A stretch of DNA of 64,000 nucleotides. Source: CAYWKU01 sp964459325. GTDB lineage: Bacteria; RBG-13-61-14; CAYWKU01. The translations under genes were made by a program, and so were the position numbers. The notes beneath the pieces were generated by a model. That model searched no databases. It had not been told where the DNA came from and worked only from the letters and a program-made list of their open reading frames with translations. The stretch is from the NCBI GenBank assembly GCA_964459325.1, contig CAYWKU010000002.1, positions 62,001-126,000 on the forward strand, written 5' to 3'. Positions 25,482 to 34,491 of the stretch are shown here, piece by piece; positions within the stretch are counted from its first letter, which is position 1; each line of letters opens with the position of its first letter.

Positions 25482-27335
25482 ATGAAAATAGACCTGCATG
25501 TACACTCAAAATTCTCCAAAAATCCCTCCAACTGGTTGCTGAAGAAAATCGGTTGCCGGGAGAGCTACACCTCTCCCCGGCAGCTTTATGAAGTGGCCGA
25601 GAGGCGCGGAATGACGGCGGTGACCATAACCGACCACAACAGAATCGGCGGCTGCCTCGAACTGGCTCACCTCGACAACACGTTTATCAGCGAAGAAATC
25701 ACCGCCTATTTCCCGGAAGACAAGTGCAAAGCCCACGTCCTGGCTTATGACATAACCGAATCGCAACACAGGGACATCGGGAAAATCCGCGAAAACATAT
25801 ACGAGCTTGTCCAGTACCTGAATCGCGAGAAAATTCACCATTCGCTGGCTCATCCATTCTTTTCGGTCAACGACCACTACAGCTTATCCCATTTCGAGCG
25901 GCTCCTGCTGCTCTTTAAAAACCTGGAGCTTAACGGCGACCAACCTCTCGAGGCCAACGAACTTCTGAAAGCCCTGGTTTCCAATTTGACCGCACATGAC
26001 ATGGATGCGCTTTCCGAAAAGTACAACATCGTCCCCCCTCACCCGGAGCCCCGGATAAAACACTTCACCGCAGGCTCGGACGACCACAGCTCCATCAACA
26101 TCGCCGGCGCCTGGACGCAAGTTGAAGGGGCCGGTAGCGTGGCCGAGTTTTTCGAGGCCGTTTCGAGTGGCCGCGGGGAAAACCACATCGTTTCCGGCGC
26201 CCCTCACTCCATGGGCCGGAATATCTACGCCATAGCTTACCAGTTTTACAAAAACAGGTTCGGACTCGGAAAGGACGGAGACTGGCTGCCGCGGATACTG
26301 GACCGCTTTTTACAACCCAATCCCGAAGATGAGGGGGCGGATAAGGACGATTTTTATTCCTTTGTCGGGGAAGGCGAAGACCGGGATGAGCAAATAAACC
26401 GGCACGCTCCGGTGATAAACCTGCTGCGACTGGAAGCGGAAGAAACCCTGAAGAAAAACGGGGAGTTACTCAAAGTTCTTTTCATCGACGGCGGTGACCG
26501 CCCTGATGTAAGCGAACACAAGATTTTTCTGCTGGTGAACGAAATAGCCAACCGGAGAACTCATCGGTTTACCGGCGACGTCCTGGAACGGTTGTCCGAC
26601 GCCAACGTATTTGCCCTTTTCAGTTCCATCGGCTACGCGGGGGCCCTTTATTCGGCCCTGGCCCCCTACCTGGTGGCTTATTCGCAACACGCCAGGGATT
26701 GCCGGTTCGCACGGGAGGCGGCGGCCAGGTTCCGATGCATTAACGGAAATGAAACCCGCGTGAAGGTGGCTCACTTCACCGATGCTTTTTACTCGGACAA
26801 CGATGCGCTCATGTTGCAGCGGCAGATTGAAGCATCCCGGGAAATCGGCAACGATTACCGGTTAGTAACATGCCGGGAGAGCAGCGGCGATGCTTCCCCC
26901 GAAACGGTGAACTTCAAACCCGTAGGCATATACGAAATGCCGGAGTGCCCGGAACAGAAGCTTTTTGCGCCGCCGGTGCTGGAGATGCTGGATTACTGCT
27001 ATAGCGAAGGATTCACACGTGTCCATTCGGCCACTCCCGGCCCGATGGGGATGGCGGCCATGACTATCGCCCGGATACTGAATCTGCCCCTGTACGGAAC
27101 CTATCATGCGGCGGCGCCGCAGTTCGCGGGATACCTTACCGGCGACTCATCGGTCAAGGGTCTGATGTGGAAGTTCATCGTCTGGTATTACGACCAGATG
27201 GACGTCATATACTCCCCGTCCCGAGCGACCACCGAGGAGCTGGTGGAAAAGGGCATCAGGCCCGAAAAGATAAAGGTCTTTCCCCGGGGTATCGATATCG
27301 ACAGGTTCCATCCGGCGAAAAGAAGCTTTCTCTAG
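25482..27335 (+). CDS. PHP-domain / glycosyltransferase family 4 N-terminal-domain fusion, C-terminal GT domain missing
   Basis: A 617-aa fusion. Residues 1 to about 260 are a PHP metallo-hydrolase domain (MKIDLHVHSKFS, VTITDHNRIGG, HSLAHPFFS, GSDDHSS), which keeps the His/Asp metal ligands. A helical middle follows. From about residue 427, VKVAHFTDAFYSDND to the end is the acceptor-binding Rossmann domain of a GT4 glycosyltransferase (HSATPGPMGMAAM, LPLYGTYHA, SPSRATTEELVEKGIRPEKIKVFPRGIDIDRFHP). In GT4 enzymes RGID..RFHP is the linker to the nucleotide-sugar-binding domain with its Ex7E motif. Here a stop comes five codons later, and no continuing frame is found downstream, so that domain is absent. 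The ATG at 25482 has AGGTGA ahead; the ATG at 25458 does not. Confidence 0.85.
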   Translation: MKIDLHVHSKFSKNPSNWLLKKIGCRESYTSPRQLYEVAERRGMTAVTITDHNRIGGCLELAHLDNTFISEEITAYFPEDKCKAHVLAYDITESQHRDIGKIRENIYELVQYLNREKIHHSLAHPFFSVNDHYSLSHFERLLLLFKNLELNGDQPLEANELLKALVSNLTAHDMDALSEKYNIVPPHPEPRIKHFTAGSDDHSSINIAGAWTQVEGAGSVAEFFEAVSSGRGENHIVSGAPHSMGRNIYAIAYQFYKNRFGLGKDGDWLPRILDRFLQPNPEDEGADKDDFYSFVGEGEDRDEQINRHAPVINLLRLEAEETLKKNGELLKVLFIDGGDRPDVSEHKIFLLVNEIANRRTHRFTGDVLERLSDANVFALFSSIGYAGALYSALAPYLVAYSQHARDCRFAREAAARFRCINGNETRVKVAHFTDAFYSDNDALMLQRQIEASREIGNDYRLVTCRESSGDASPETVNFKPVGIYEMPECPEQKLFAPPVLEMLDYCYSEGFTRVHSATPGPMGMAAMTIARILNLPLYGTYHAAAPQFAGYLTGDSSVKGLMWKFIVWYYDQMDVIYSPSRATTEELVEKGIRPEKIKVFPRGIDIDRFHPAKRSFL

Positions 27336-27448
27336 CCCCCATCCCTACTCTCCCAAAGTAAAAGACAAAAAACACGCCCGAAGAAGACCCCACTCATCCG
27401 GCAACTTTCGCGAAGACCCGGCGGCCGTGCAGGTTAAGGGGAATTCCC

Positions 27449-28546
27449 TTAATGTATAAGGTTGCCTATCCTGTCTATGCGGGGTTTGTTTTCGATGGGG
27501 TCCCAAGAGAAATGAATTATCAGCGCTTCGCCCCTTATGTCATCCAGCCTGGCGGGGTCGGAAGTCCAGGTGCGGCTGTCGGCGCTGTCGTCGCGGTTAT
27601 CTCCCATGGCGAAAAACTCCCCCTCACCAACGTTATACGGCCCCCAGTCTTCGTTTTCAAGATTCTTCGAATCGTATAGCACCTTATGCTTTTTGCCGTT
27701 TATAGTCTCGGTATACAACCACGACTCCACTTTTCTCACGTAGGACGAATTCGCCCGCCGGTAGGCATACCCTCCCTCGCTTTTCAACGGCATGGGCTTG
27801 TCGTTTACGTGCAGGACGCCGTCTATCACCTCCACCTTGTCTCCCGGCAGGCCGACTATGCGCTTGATGAAATCCACCTGCGATTCCCACTCGTAAATCA
27901 CCTTGTCGCTAAAAGGTATGCGTATCTCGTGCTCCACCCACGACCCGGTCACGCTTTCAGGCGGCTTGAAAACCACGATGTCTCCCCGTTCCGGCTTATG
28001 AAACTCCAGCACTCTCTCCCCGCTGAAAGGGATTTGCAGGCCGTAGCTGAACTTGCTCACCAACAACTGGTCGCCCACGTACAGGGTGGGAATCATGCTG
28101 CCGGAAGGTATCTTGAAGGCCTGGACGACAAAGGCGCGGATGATGAGCGCCAGCACCACGGCTATGACAACGGCCTTGCCCAGCGACTCCAGGTACCCGG
28201 GCAGGGCTCTCGACATGTCCCCAATCAGGGCGTCTATGCGGTCATTCAGCTCGTCCGGCCACTCGAGAGACCATCTGAACTTAAGCCGCGCCAGGGCTTT
28301 TTCATAGCGGGAGGCCGCCCAGGCGCTCTTGTACTCCATTTTGCGCTCTTTTTCGTTCCAATCATCCAGCTTATCCAACACGGCCAGCGTTATATCCTTG
28401 GCCGCGTCGGCGTCGCTAGCTCTATATGCCCTGTCGATTGCACTCAATACGGGCCTGGGCCCTCTGCCCGACACGACGTAGATAAACAGGTCGAACCCGA
28501 CGTAAGCGATTACGATGAGCGCTATGTAAAAAAGCGCCGTAGTCAC
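27449..28546 (-). CDS. lepB: Signal peptidase I
   Basis: Inner-membrane leader peptidase that cleaves Sec/Tat signal peptides, 365 aa. The catalytic Ser150 is in IPSGSMIPTL and the general-base Lys228 in FIKRIVGLPGD; MGDNRDDSADSR near the C-terminus is the box E signature. There is one early membrane segment (TALFYIALIVIAYVGFDLFIYVV), an extra 80-residue helical insert rich in Lys/Glu, and a second segment (AVVIAVVLALIIRAFVVQAF) just before the serine. The start is a GTG whose GTGA overlaps the lepA stop; the longer open frame upstream is lepA in another frame. A 7-bp inverted repeat (27434-27452) overlaps its stop. The lepA-lepB order is widely conserved. Confidence 0.94.
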   Translation of the reverse strand: MTTALFYIALIVIAYVGFDLFIYVVSGRGPRPVLSAIDRAYRASDADAAKDITLAVLDKLDDWNEKERKMEYKSAWAASRYEKALARLKFRWSLEWPDELNDRIDALIGDMSRALPGYLESLGKAVVIAVVLALIIRAFVVQAFKIPSGSMIPTLYVGDQLLVSKFSYGLQIPFSGERVLEFHKPERGDIVVFKPPESVTGSWVEHEIRIPFSDKVIYEWESQVDFIKRIVGLPGDKVEVIDGVLHVNDKPMPLKSEGGYAYRRANSSYVRKVESWLYTETINGKKHKVLYDSKNLENEDWGPYNVGEGEFFAMGDNRDDSADSRTWTSDPARLDDIRGEALIIHFSWDPIENKPRIDRIGNLIH

Positions 28547-30342
28547 TCTTCTTCCACCTTCAAGAGCGCCAGGAAGGCTTCCTGCGGTATTTCCACCTTC
28601 CCCACCTGCTTCATCCTTCTTTTTCCTTCCTTCTGTTTCTCCAGCAGTTTCCGCTTGCGGGTAACGTCTCCGCCGTAGCATTTGGCGGTGACGTTTTTCC
28701 TGAGCGGCTTTACCGACTCCCGGGCGATGACCCTCCCGCCGATGGACGCCTGCAGCGCCACCTCGAATAGCTGGCGGGGGATGAGCTTGCGCATCTTGCT
28801 TACCAGCTCCCTGCCCTTGGCGTAAGCCTTGTCGCGGTGCACCAGAAGGCTCAGCGCGTCGACGGGGTCGCCGTTAATCAGTATGTCCAGCCGGACGATG
28901 TTGCCGGGCCTGTAACCGGCAAACTCGTAATCGTAGCTGGCGTAACCGCGGGTGGCTGTTTTCAACAGAGAATGAAAATCAAAAGCCACTTCCGCAAGCG
29001 GCAACTCGTAATCCAGGAAAACTCTCCCGGTTCCGGAGAAGCGCATGTCCTTCTGTAAGCCGCGCTTTTCCTCACACAGCTTCAGCACCGCCCCCACGTG
29101 CTCCTGGTTCAGGTGAATGGTCACTTTCAGGAAAGGCTCACGCACCTCCAGAGCGTCCGGCGGCAGCTTATGAGGGTTGTCTATCTCGAAAGGCTCGCCG
29201 CTTTTCGGGTAAACGAGATACCTAACGGTCGGGGCGGTGGTGATAAGCTCCAGCTCGAACTCCCGCTCGAGGCGCTCCTGGATTATCTCCATGTGTAACA
29301 ATCCCAGGAAACCGCATCGGAAACCGAAACCCAGCGCCCCGCTGGTTTCAGGCTCGTATTGCAGGCTGGCGTCGTTCAGGGCCAGCTTGGACAGAGCTGC
29401 GCTCAGGTCTTCATAATCGCCGGACTCGGCGGGGTAAATCCCCGCGAAAACCATCGGCTTGGCCACCTGGAAGCCGGAAAGCGGCTTCGGAGCGGGTCTT
29501 TTGTATTCGGTTATGGTATCGCCCACCCGGGTTAGTTTGATATCCTTGATGCCTGCGGCCATGAAACCCACTTCCCCCGGACCGAGAGATTCTACGGTCT
29601 TGCGATGGGGAGTGAATATTCCCACTTGTTGCACCTCGAATTCGCCGCCGGTGTTCATCATCTTGATGCGCATACCGGGTTTTACCACGCCGTCGAAAAC
29701 CCTCATCAACACCATCGCGCCCTGGTACGAATCGAACCAGCTGTCGAAAATCAATGCGGAAAGAGGGGCTTCGGCGTCGCCACCCGATGGAGGCACCCTC
29801 CTTACCAGTTCCTCCAATAACTCCCTGACGCCCTCCCCGTACTTGGCGCTCACCCGGCAGGCGTAAGATGCGTCGATGCCGACGATGTCCTCGATTTCCT
29901 TCAAAATCTCATCGGGCCTCGCGCTCGGAAGGTCGATTTTGTTGAGCACCGGCAGGATTTCAAGGCCGGCGTCGGCAGCCAGGTAGGCGTTGGCCAGCGT
30001 CTGCGCCTCCACCCCCTGGGTGGCGTCCACCACCAACAGTGCGCCGTCGCAGGCTTTGAGCGAGCGGCTGACTTCGTATGAAAAATCCACGTGGCCGGGG
30101 GTGTCTATCAGGTTGAGCTGATAGGTGTTGCCGTCGAGGGATTTGTAGTTAAGGCGCACCGCGTGGGACTTGATGGTAATTCCCCGCTCCCGCTCCAGGT
30201 CCATGCGGTCAAGAAACTGGTCCATCATCTCCCTCTCGGAAAGCGCCCCGGATAACTCCAGGAACCTGTCGGCGAGCGTACTTTTGCCGTGGTCTATGTG
30301 CGCAATAATACTGAAATTTCGTATCAATGAAGTTTCGGTCAT
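28543..30342 (-). CDS. lepA: Elongation factor 4 (LepA)
   Basis: Ribosome back-translocating GTPase, 599 aa. The G domain has AHIDHGKSTLADRFLE (P-loop), DTPGHVDFSYEVSRSL (G3) and NKIDLPSARP (G4). The C-terminal domain unique to LepA ends CYGGDVTRKRKLLEKQKEGKRRMKQVGKVEIPQEAFLALL, which is diagnostic. Its stop overlaps the lepB start. 38 nt separate it from uxs upstream on the same strand, so it is probably within the nucleotide-sugar operon. Confidence 0.97.
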   Translation of the reverse strand: MTETSLIRNFSIIAHIDHGKSTLADRFLELSGALSEREMMDQFLDRMDLERERGITIKSHAVRLNYKSLDGNTYQLNLIDTPGHVDFSYEVSRSLKACDGALLVVDATQGVEAQTLANAYLAADAGLEILPVLNKIDLPSARPDEILKEIEDIVGIDASYACRVSAKYGEGVRELLEELVRRVPPSGGDAEAPLSALIFDSWFDSYQGAMVLMRVFDGVVKPGMRIKMMNTGGEFEVQQVGIFTPHRKTVESLGPGEVGFMAAGIKDIKLTRVGDTITEYKRPAPKPLSGFQVAKPMVFAGIYPAESGDYEDLSAALSKLALNDASLQYEPETSGALGFGFRCGFLGLLHMEIIQERLEREFELELITTAPTVRYLVYPKSGEPFEIDNPHKLPPDALEVREPFLKVTIHLNQEHVGAVLKLCEEKRGLQKDMRFSGTGRVFLDYELPLAEVAFDFHSLLKTATRGYASYDYEFAGYRPGNIVRLDILINGDPVDALSLLVHRDKAYAKGRELVSKMRKLIPRQLFEVALQASIGGRVIARESVKPLRKNVTAKCYGGDVTRKRKLLEKQKEGKRRMKQVGKVEIPQEAFLALLKVEEE

Positions 30343-30380
30343 GAGACTATGTTCACTTGTCCTCGGATATGATTTGTGCG

Positions 30381-31316
30381 TCAGCTACCCTTTTCTTTGA
30401 AATAATCTATGGTGCGCTTCAATCCCGTTTCCAGGTCCACCTGGGGCTGCCATCCCAGTACCTGCCTTGCCCTCGAAATGTCCGGCTTGCGTACCTTGGG
30501 GTCGTCCATAGGCAGGGGTTTATTCACAATGCGGCCGGGACCGCCCACTATCTTTACTATTGTCTCAGCAAAATCTGTTATTGTCATCTCCGAAGGATTC
30601 CCAAGGTTCACCGGCTCATGGTAGTCGGTTGCGCAAAGCTTGAGGATACCGTTCACCAGGTCGGAAACGTAACAGAAGCTTCGCGTCTGGCCGCCGTCGC
30701 CGAAGACGGTAAGGTCTTCGCCCGCCAGCGCCTGGTTTATAAATGTTGGCACCACTCTCCCATCCCTCGCCCTCATCCGTGGACCGTAGGTGTTGAATAT
30801 TCTTACGATGCGTGTATCCAACTCGTGGGTGCGGTGATAAGCCATCGCCATCGCCTCTGCGAACCGCTTGGCCTCGTCGTAAACTCCACGCGGGCCGATT
30901 GGGTTTACGTTGCCCCAGTAGCCCTCAGGTTGGGGATGAACGAGCGGGTCGCCGTAAACCTCGGAGGTGCTTGCTAAAAGAAACTTCGCGCCTTTGGCCC
31001 TGGCCAATCCCAGCGCCTTGTGGGTTCCCAGAGCGCCGACTTTAAGAGTCTGTATCGGCAGCTCGAGGTAATCTATCGGGCTGGCCGGACTGGCGAAATG
31101 CAGCACGAAATCCAGCGGCCCGTCCACGAATATGAACTCGGTCACGTCGTGCTTGAAAAAGCGAAAACCTTCCGTTCCGAAAAGGTGCGAAACGTTTTCC
31201 GGCGCGCCGGTGATGAAGTTGTCCACGCACAGCACCTCGTCGCCCCGCTCGAGAAAGGCTTCGCACAAATGGGAGCCTATAAACCCGGCCCCGCCGGTAA
31301 TCAGTACCCTAGCCAT
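30381..31316 (-). CDS. UDP-glucuronate decarboxylase (UDP-xylose synthase)
   Basis: Extended SDR that decarboxylates UDP-glucuronate to UDP-xylose. GGAGFIGSH binds NAD; VLHFASPASPIDY, STSEVYGDPLVHPQPE and GVYDEAKRFAEA (the YxxxK motif within the YDEAKR typical of UXS enzymes) identify it. RSFCYVSDLVNGI is also UXS-like. 311 aa. It overlaps the ugd gene by 8 nt; ugd makes its substrate UDP-glucuronate, so the two form a two-step route from UDP-glucose to UDP-xylose for surface polysaccharide. Confidence 0.92.
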   Translation of the reverse strand: MARVLITGGAGFIGSHLCEAFLERGDEVLCVDNFITGAPENVSHLFGTEGFRFFKHDVTEFIFVDGPLDFVLHFASPASPIDYLELPIQTLKVGALGTHKALGLARAKGAKFLLASTSEVYGDPLVHPQPEGYWGNVNPIGPRGVYDEAKRFAEAMAMAYHRTHELDTRIVRIFNTYGPRMRARDGRVVPTFINQALAGEDLTVFGDGGQTRSFCYVSDLVNGILKLCATDYHEPVNLGNPSEMTITDFAETIVKIVGGPGRIVNKPLPMDDPKVRKPDISRARQVLGWQPQVDLETGLKRTIDYFKEKGS

Positions 31317-32622
31317 TCAGGTTCTTCCTCCCGATACCGTAATATACAAAGCCGCGTTTTACCATGTTCAGATGGTCGTATACGTTTCTCCCGTCGAAAA
31401 CCACCGGTTGCCTCATGACCGATAGCATGCGCTCGAAGTTGGGCCGGTGAAATTCCTTCCATTCGGTTACCAACAGCAGCGCGTCGGCGCCTTCGAGCGC
31501 CTCATACGAGGACGCCGCGTACTCTATCCTGTCTCCGAAGATACTGCGGGCGTTTTTTTCGGCCTCCGGGTCGTAAGCTTTCACCGAAGCCCCTCTCTCA
31601 AGAAGGGCTTCTATGATGACTATAGCCGGAGCTTCGCGCATATCGTCGGTGCGGGGTTTGAAAGCAAGCCCCCACGCGGCGAAGGTCAGGCCGCTGAGGT
31701 CCTCGCCGAAGTGCTCTACCACCTTATCAGCCAGCGAGCGCTTCTGAGCCTCGTTAACCTCCTCCACCGCCTCCAGAATTTTTGTCACTTCCCCGTGCTC
31801 CCGGGAGGTGCGGATGAGAGCCTTCACGTCCTTGGGGAAACAGCTCCCTCCGTAGCCGACTCCCGGAAACAGGAATTTGAAACCTATCCTGCTGTCGAAC
31901 CCGATGCCCCTGCGTACGTCGTCTATATCACCGCCCACCTTCTCACAAATGCGGGCCATTTCGTTTATGAAGCTTATCTTGGTGGCCAGCATGGCGTTTG
32001 CGGCGTACTTGGTCATCTCAGCGCTGGGAATATCCATCACGAGGATGGGATTCTCCGTGCGGACAAAAGGCTCGTAAATCTCCTTCATCAACTCGATAGC
32101 CCTTTCCGAGTCCGAGCCGATGACCACCCGGTCAGGTTTAAGGAAATCCTCCAGCGCGTTGCCCTCCTTGAGGAACTCCGGGTTCGACACCACGTCGAAC
32201 TCCTCCTCCGTTTGCTCCGAGACGATTTTTCTTACCCGCTCGGTGGTGCCCACGGGCACAGTGGACTTGGTGACTATCACCTTGTAGTCATTCATCGCCT
32301 TGCCGACGTTGGTGGCGACGTCCAGCACGTTGGTCAGGTCGGCGCCGCCCTCCTCGTCGGGCGGGGTGCCCACGGCTATAAATATGACCTTCGAGCGCCT
32401 TACGGCCAGCGGGAGGTTTGTGGTAAAGGCCAGGCGGCCTTCCTCAATGTTGCGCTCCATCAACTCCTCCAGGCCCGGTTCATAGATAGGTATCTCACCG
32501 TTGTTGAGCGCCTCTACCCTGGAGCTGTCCGAATCCATGCAAATAACGTCGTTTCCGGTCTCGGCAAAGCAGGTGGCCGCCACCAATCCTACGTATCCGA
32601 CTCCTATTACCGCTATAAACAA
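31309..32622 (-). CDS. ugd: UDP-glucose 6-dehydrogenase
   Basis: Oxidises UDP-glucose to UDP-glucuronate with two NAD. IGVGYVGLVAATCFAE is the N-terminal NAD motif; FLFPGVGYGGSCFPKDVKAL holds the catalytic Cys; WGLAFKPRTDDMREAP starts the C-terminal UDP-binding domain. 437 aa, normal for the family. It sits 17 nt after rmlD and overlaps the decarboxylase gene that uses its product. Confidence 0.95.
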   Translation of the reverse strand: MFIAVIGVGYVGLVAATCFAETGNDVICMDSDSSRVEALNNGEIPIYEPGLEELMERNIEEGRLAFTTNLPLAVRRSKVIFIAVGTPPDEEGGADLTNVLDVATNVGKAMNDYKVIVTKSTVPVGTTERVRKIVSEQTEEEFDVVSNPEFLKEGNALEDFLKPDRVVIGSDSERAIELMKEIYEPFVRTENPILVMDIPSAEMTKYAANAMLATKISFINEMARICEKVGGDIDDVRRGIGFDSRIGFKFLFPGVGYGGSCFPKDVKALIRTSREHGEVTKILEAVEEVNEAQKRSLADKVVEHFGEDLSGLTFAAWGLAFKPRTDDMREAPAIVIIEALLERGASVKAYDPEAEKNARSIFGDRIEYAASSYEALEGADALLLVTEWKEFHRPNFERMLSVMRQPVVFDGRNVYDHLNMVKRGFVYYGIGRKNLNG

Positions 32623-32639
32623 AACTACCTCCGTCGTGT

Positions 32640-33497
32640 CTATTTGGCCCGTTCTTCCAGATAGCCCTTCAGGGCGTCTTCCCAGTGAGGCAACTCATCA
32701 CCCGTCAGCTCACTATACCTGGAATTATCGAGCACCGACGACGCCGGCCTCGGCGCCGGTCTTCTCAGCATGTCGCTGGTTATCGGTTTCATTTCCACCG
32801 CCGTCCCCAGCAACTCCAGTATTTTTTTAGCGAATCCGAACCATGTTACGTGACCGGTGTCGGTAACGTGCACTATTCCACCGGCTCCGGCTTCCATCAA
32901 ATTTGCCGTGGCCCTCGCCAGATGGACCGTCCAGGTGGGCGAGCCCCGCTGGTCGTCAACAACCGTCAGCTCTTTTCTTTCCCGGGAAAGTTTTATAATG
33001 GTTTCCACGAAATTTTTTCCGTTAATACCGTAAAGCCATGCGGTACGGATAATGAGCGAATCGGGGTCCCACCCGGCAACCTCTTCCTCTCCTTCCCTCT
33101 TGGAGCATGCGTATACACCTTGGGGATTCGTTTCATCTTGCTCGGTGTACGGCCTGTCCGATTTACCGTCGAAGACGTAATCGGAGCTGTAGTAAATATT
33201 CTTTGCGCCGTGCTCCCTTGCGGCCCGGGCAACGTTGGCGGCGCCTTTTGCGTTTATTGCATAAGCTTTCTCCGGACTTTTTTCCGCTCTGTCCACGTCC
33301 GTATAAGCGGCTGTGTTTATGACCGTGTCCGGGAAGTATTTTCCCACGAAGCGGCGCACGCTCTCTATATCCCGGACGTCCACGTCACGGGAGCCGCCGC
33401 CGTACACTTCGTACTTTTCACCCAGCACTTTTGCAAGGTCGCTGCCCAGCATACCGGTGCTTCCTATTACCAACACCGGCCCGGCTTCACCGCTCAC
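32640..33497 (-). CDS. rfbD: dTDP-4-dehydrorhamnose reductase
   Basis: Last step in dTDP-L-rhamnose synthesis. N-terminal GSTGMLGSDLAKVL binds NADPH; VINTAAYTDVDRAEKSPEKAYAINAKGA is the RmlD signature; YSSDYVFDG and YACSKREGE carry the Ser/Tyr/Lys positions. The end, LDNSRYSELTGDELPHWEDALKGYLEE, is typical. 285 aa. It overlaps rmlB by 11 nt. No rmlC (3,5-epimerase) is in the cluster, so the substrate must come from an epimerase elsewhere or the enzyme makes a different 6-deoxysugar. Confidence 0.93.
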   Translation of the reverse strand: MSGEAGPVLVIGSTGMLGSDLAKVLGEKYEVYGGGSRDVDVRDIESVRRFVGKYFPDTVINTAAYTDVDRAEKSPEKAYAINAKGAANVARAAREHGAKNIYYSSDYVFDGKSDRPYTEQDETNPQGVYACSKREGEEEVAGWDPDSLIIRTAWLYGINGKNFVETIIKLSRERKELTVVDDQRGSPTWTVHLARATANLMEAGAGGIVHVTDTGHVTWFGFAKKILELLGTAVEMKPITSDMLRRPAPRPASSVLDNSRYSELTGDELPHWEDALKGYLEERAK

Positions 33498-34491
33498 CGT
33501 ACCACCTCCTGTAGTGCTCGCGGTACTCGCCGGTGCGGACTTCGTCCAGCCACCCGGAGTGGTTCCGGTACCATTCTATGGTACGGGCCATTCCTTCCCG
33601 GAAAGAAACCGCCGGCTCCCATCCCAGTTGACTGCGGATTTTTTCGGTGCTCAAAGCGTACCTGCGGTCATGGCCCGGCCTGTCTTTGACGTATTTTATC
33701 AGGCTGTGGGGTTTTTCCAGCAAATCCAGTATGGTTTTCGCCAGCTCGACGTTTGGAATTTCGTTGGCGCCGCCAATGTTATAGACCTCCCCCGGCTCGC
33801 CTTCATTGAGCACCTTGACCAGGGCCCTGCAATGGTCCGAGACGTGAATCCAGTCCCTCACGTTCAGGCCGTCGCCGTACAGCGGTATTTCCTTATCTTC
33901 CATGGCGTTTGCTATAAACAGGGGGATAACCTTCTCCGGGAACTGGTACGGGCCGTAGTTGTTCGAGCCGCGGGTGATTATGCCCGGAAAACCGTAAGTA
34001 ACCCAGTACGACCTCACCAAAAGGTCCGCCCCCGCTTTGCTGGCGCTGTAGGGGCTGTTCGGCGCAATCGGCGACTCCTCGGTAAAAACACCCTCCGGCC
34101 CCAGCGAGCCGTACACCTCGTCGGTGCTGACCTGTACGAACCGCTCCAGCCCCGTTTCCCGGGCGGCATCCAGCACGACCATGGCGCCGTTTACGTTTGT
34201 CTTTATGAATTCCGCCGGGCCCATTATGGAGCGGTCGACGTGAGTTTCCGCGGCCATGTGGACCACGGCGTCTGCTTTCTCCATCAGCGGCGCCACGGCT
34301 TCCGGGTCGGTAACATCGCCCCTTACGAACTCGAAATCCTCCCGGCTTTCCAACTCCTCGAGGTTTTTCAGGTTGCCGGCGTAGGTGAGCTTATCCAGCG
34401 CGGTGACCTCGTAGCCACTTTCCTCTTCGAGAAGATGGCGCACGAAGTTGGAGCCTATGAATCCGGCTCCGCCGGTCACCAGCACCCTCAT
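33487..34491 (-). CDS. rfbB: dTDP-glucose 4,6-dehydratase
   Basis: Converts dTDP-glucose to dTDP-4-keto-6-deoxyglucose. GGAGFIGSNFVRHLLEEE (NAD site), ALDKLTYAGNLKNLEEL, the HMAAETHVDRSI block, QVSTDEVYGSLG and YSASKAGADLL (YxxxK) match RmlB closely, as do SNNYGPYQFPEKVIP and RDWIHVSDHCRAL. 334 aa. It starts on the last base of rmlA and overlaps rmlD, so the three are one translational unit. Confidence 0.96.
   Translation of the reverse strand: MRVLVTGGAGFIGSNFVRHLLEEESGYEVTALDKLTYAGNLKNLEELESREDFEFVRGDVTDPEAVAPLMEKADAVVHMAAETHVDRSIMGPAEFIKTNVNGAMVVLDAARETGLERFVQVSTDEVYGSLGPEGVFTEESPIAPNSPYSASKAGADLLVRSYWVTYGFPGIITRGSNNYGPYQFPEKVIPLFIANAMEDKEIPLYGDGLNVRDWIHVSDHCRALVKVLNEGEPGEVYNIGGANEIPNVELAKTILDLLEKPHSLIKYVKDRPGHDRRYALSTEKIRSQLGWEPAVSFREGMARTIEWYRNHSGWLDEVRTGEYREHYRRWYGER

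Noticed and set aside
27434..27452. Intrinsic terminator of lepB (TTAAGGG/CCCTTAA)
   Set aside because: A 7-bp AT-containing stem that overlaps the stop codon and has no T-run; too weak to call.
28547..28681. Longer lepB start (45 more codons)
   Set aside because: That stretch is the lepA 3' end in another frame; the GTG overlapping the lepA stop gives the normal signal-peptidase N-terminus.
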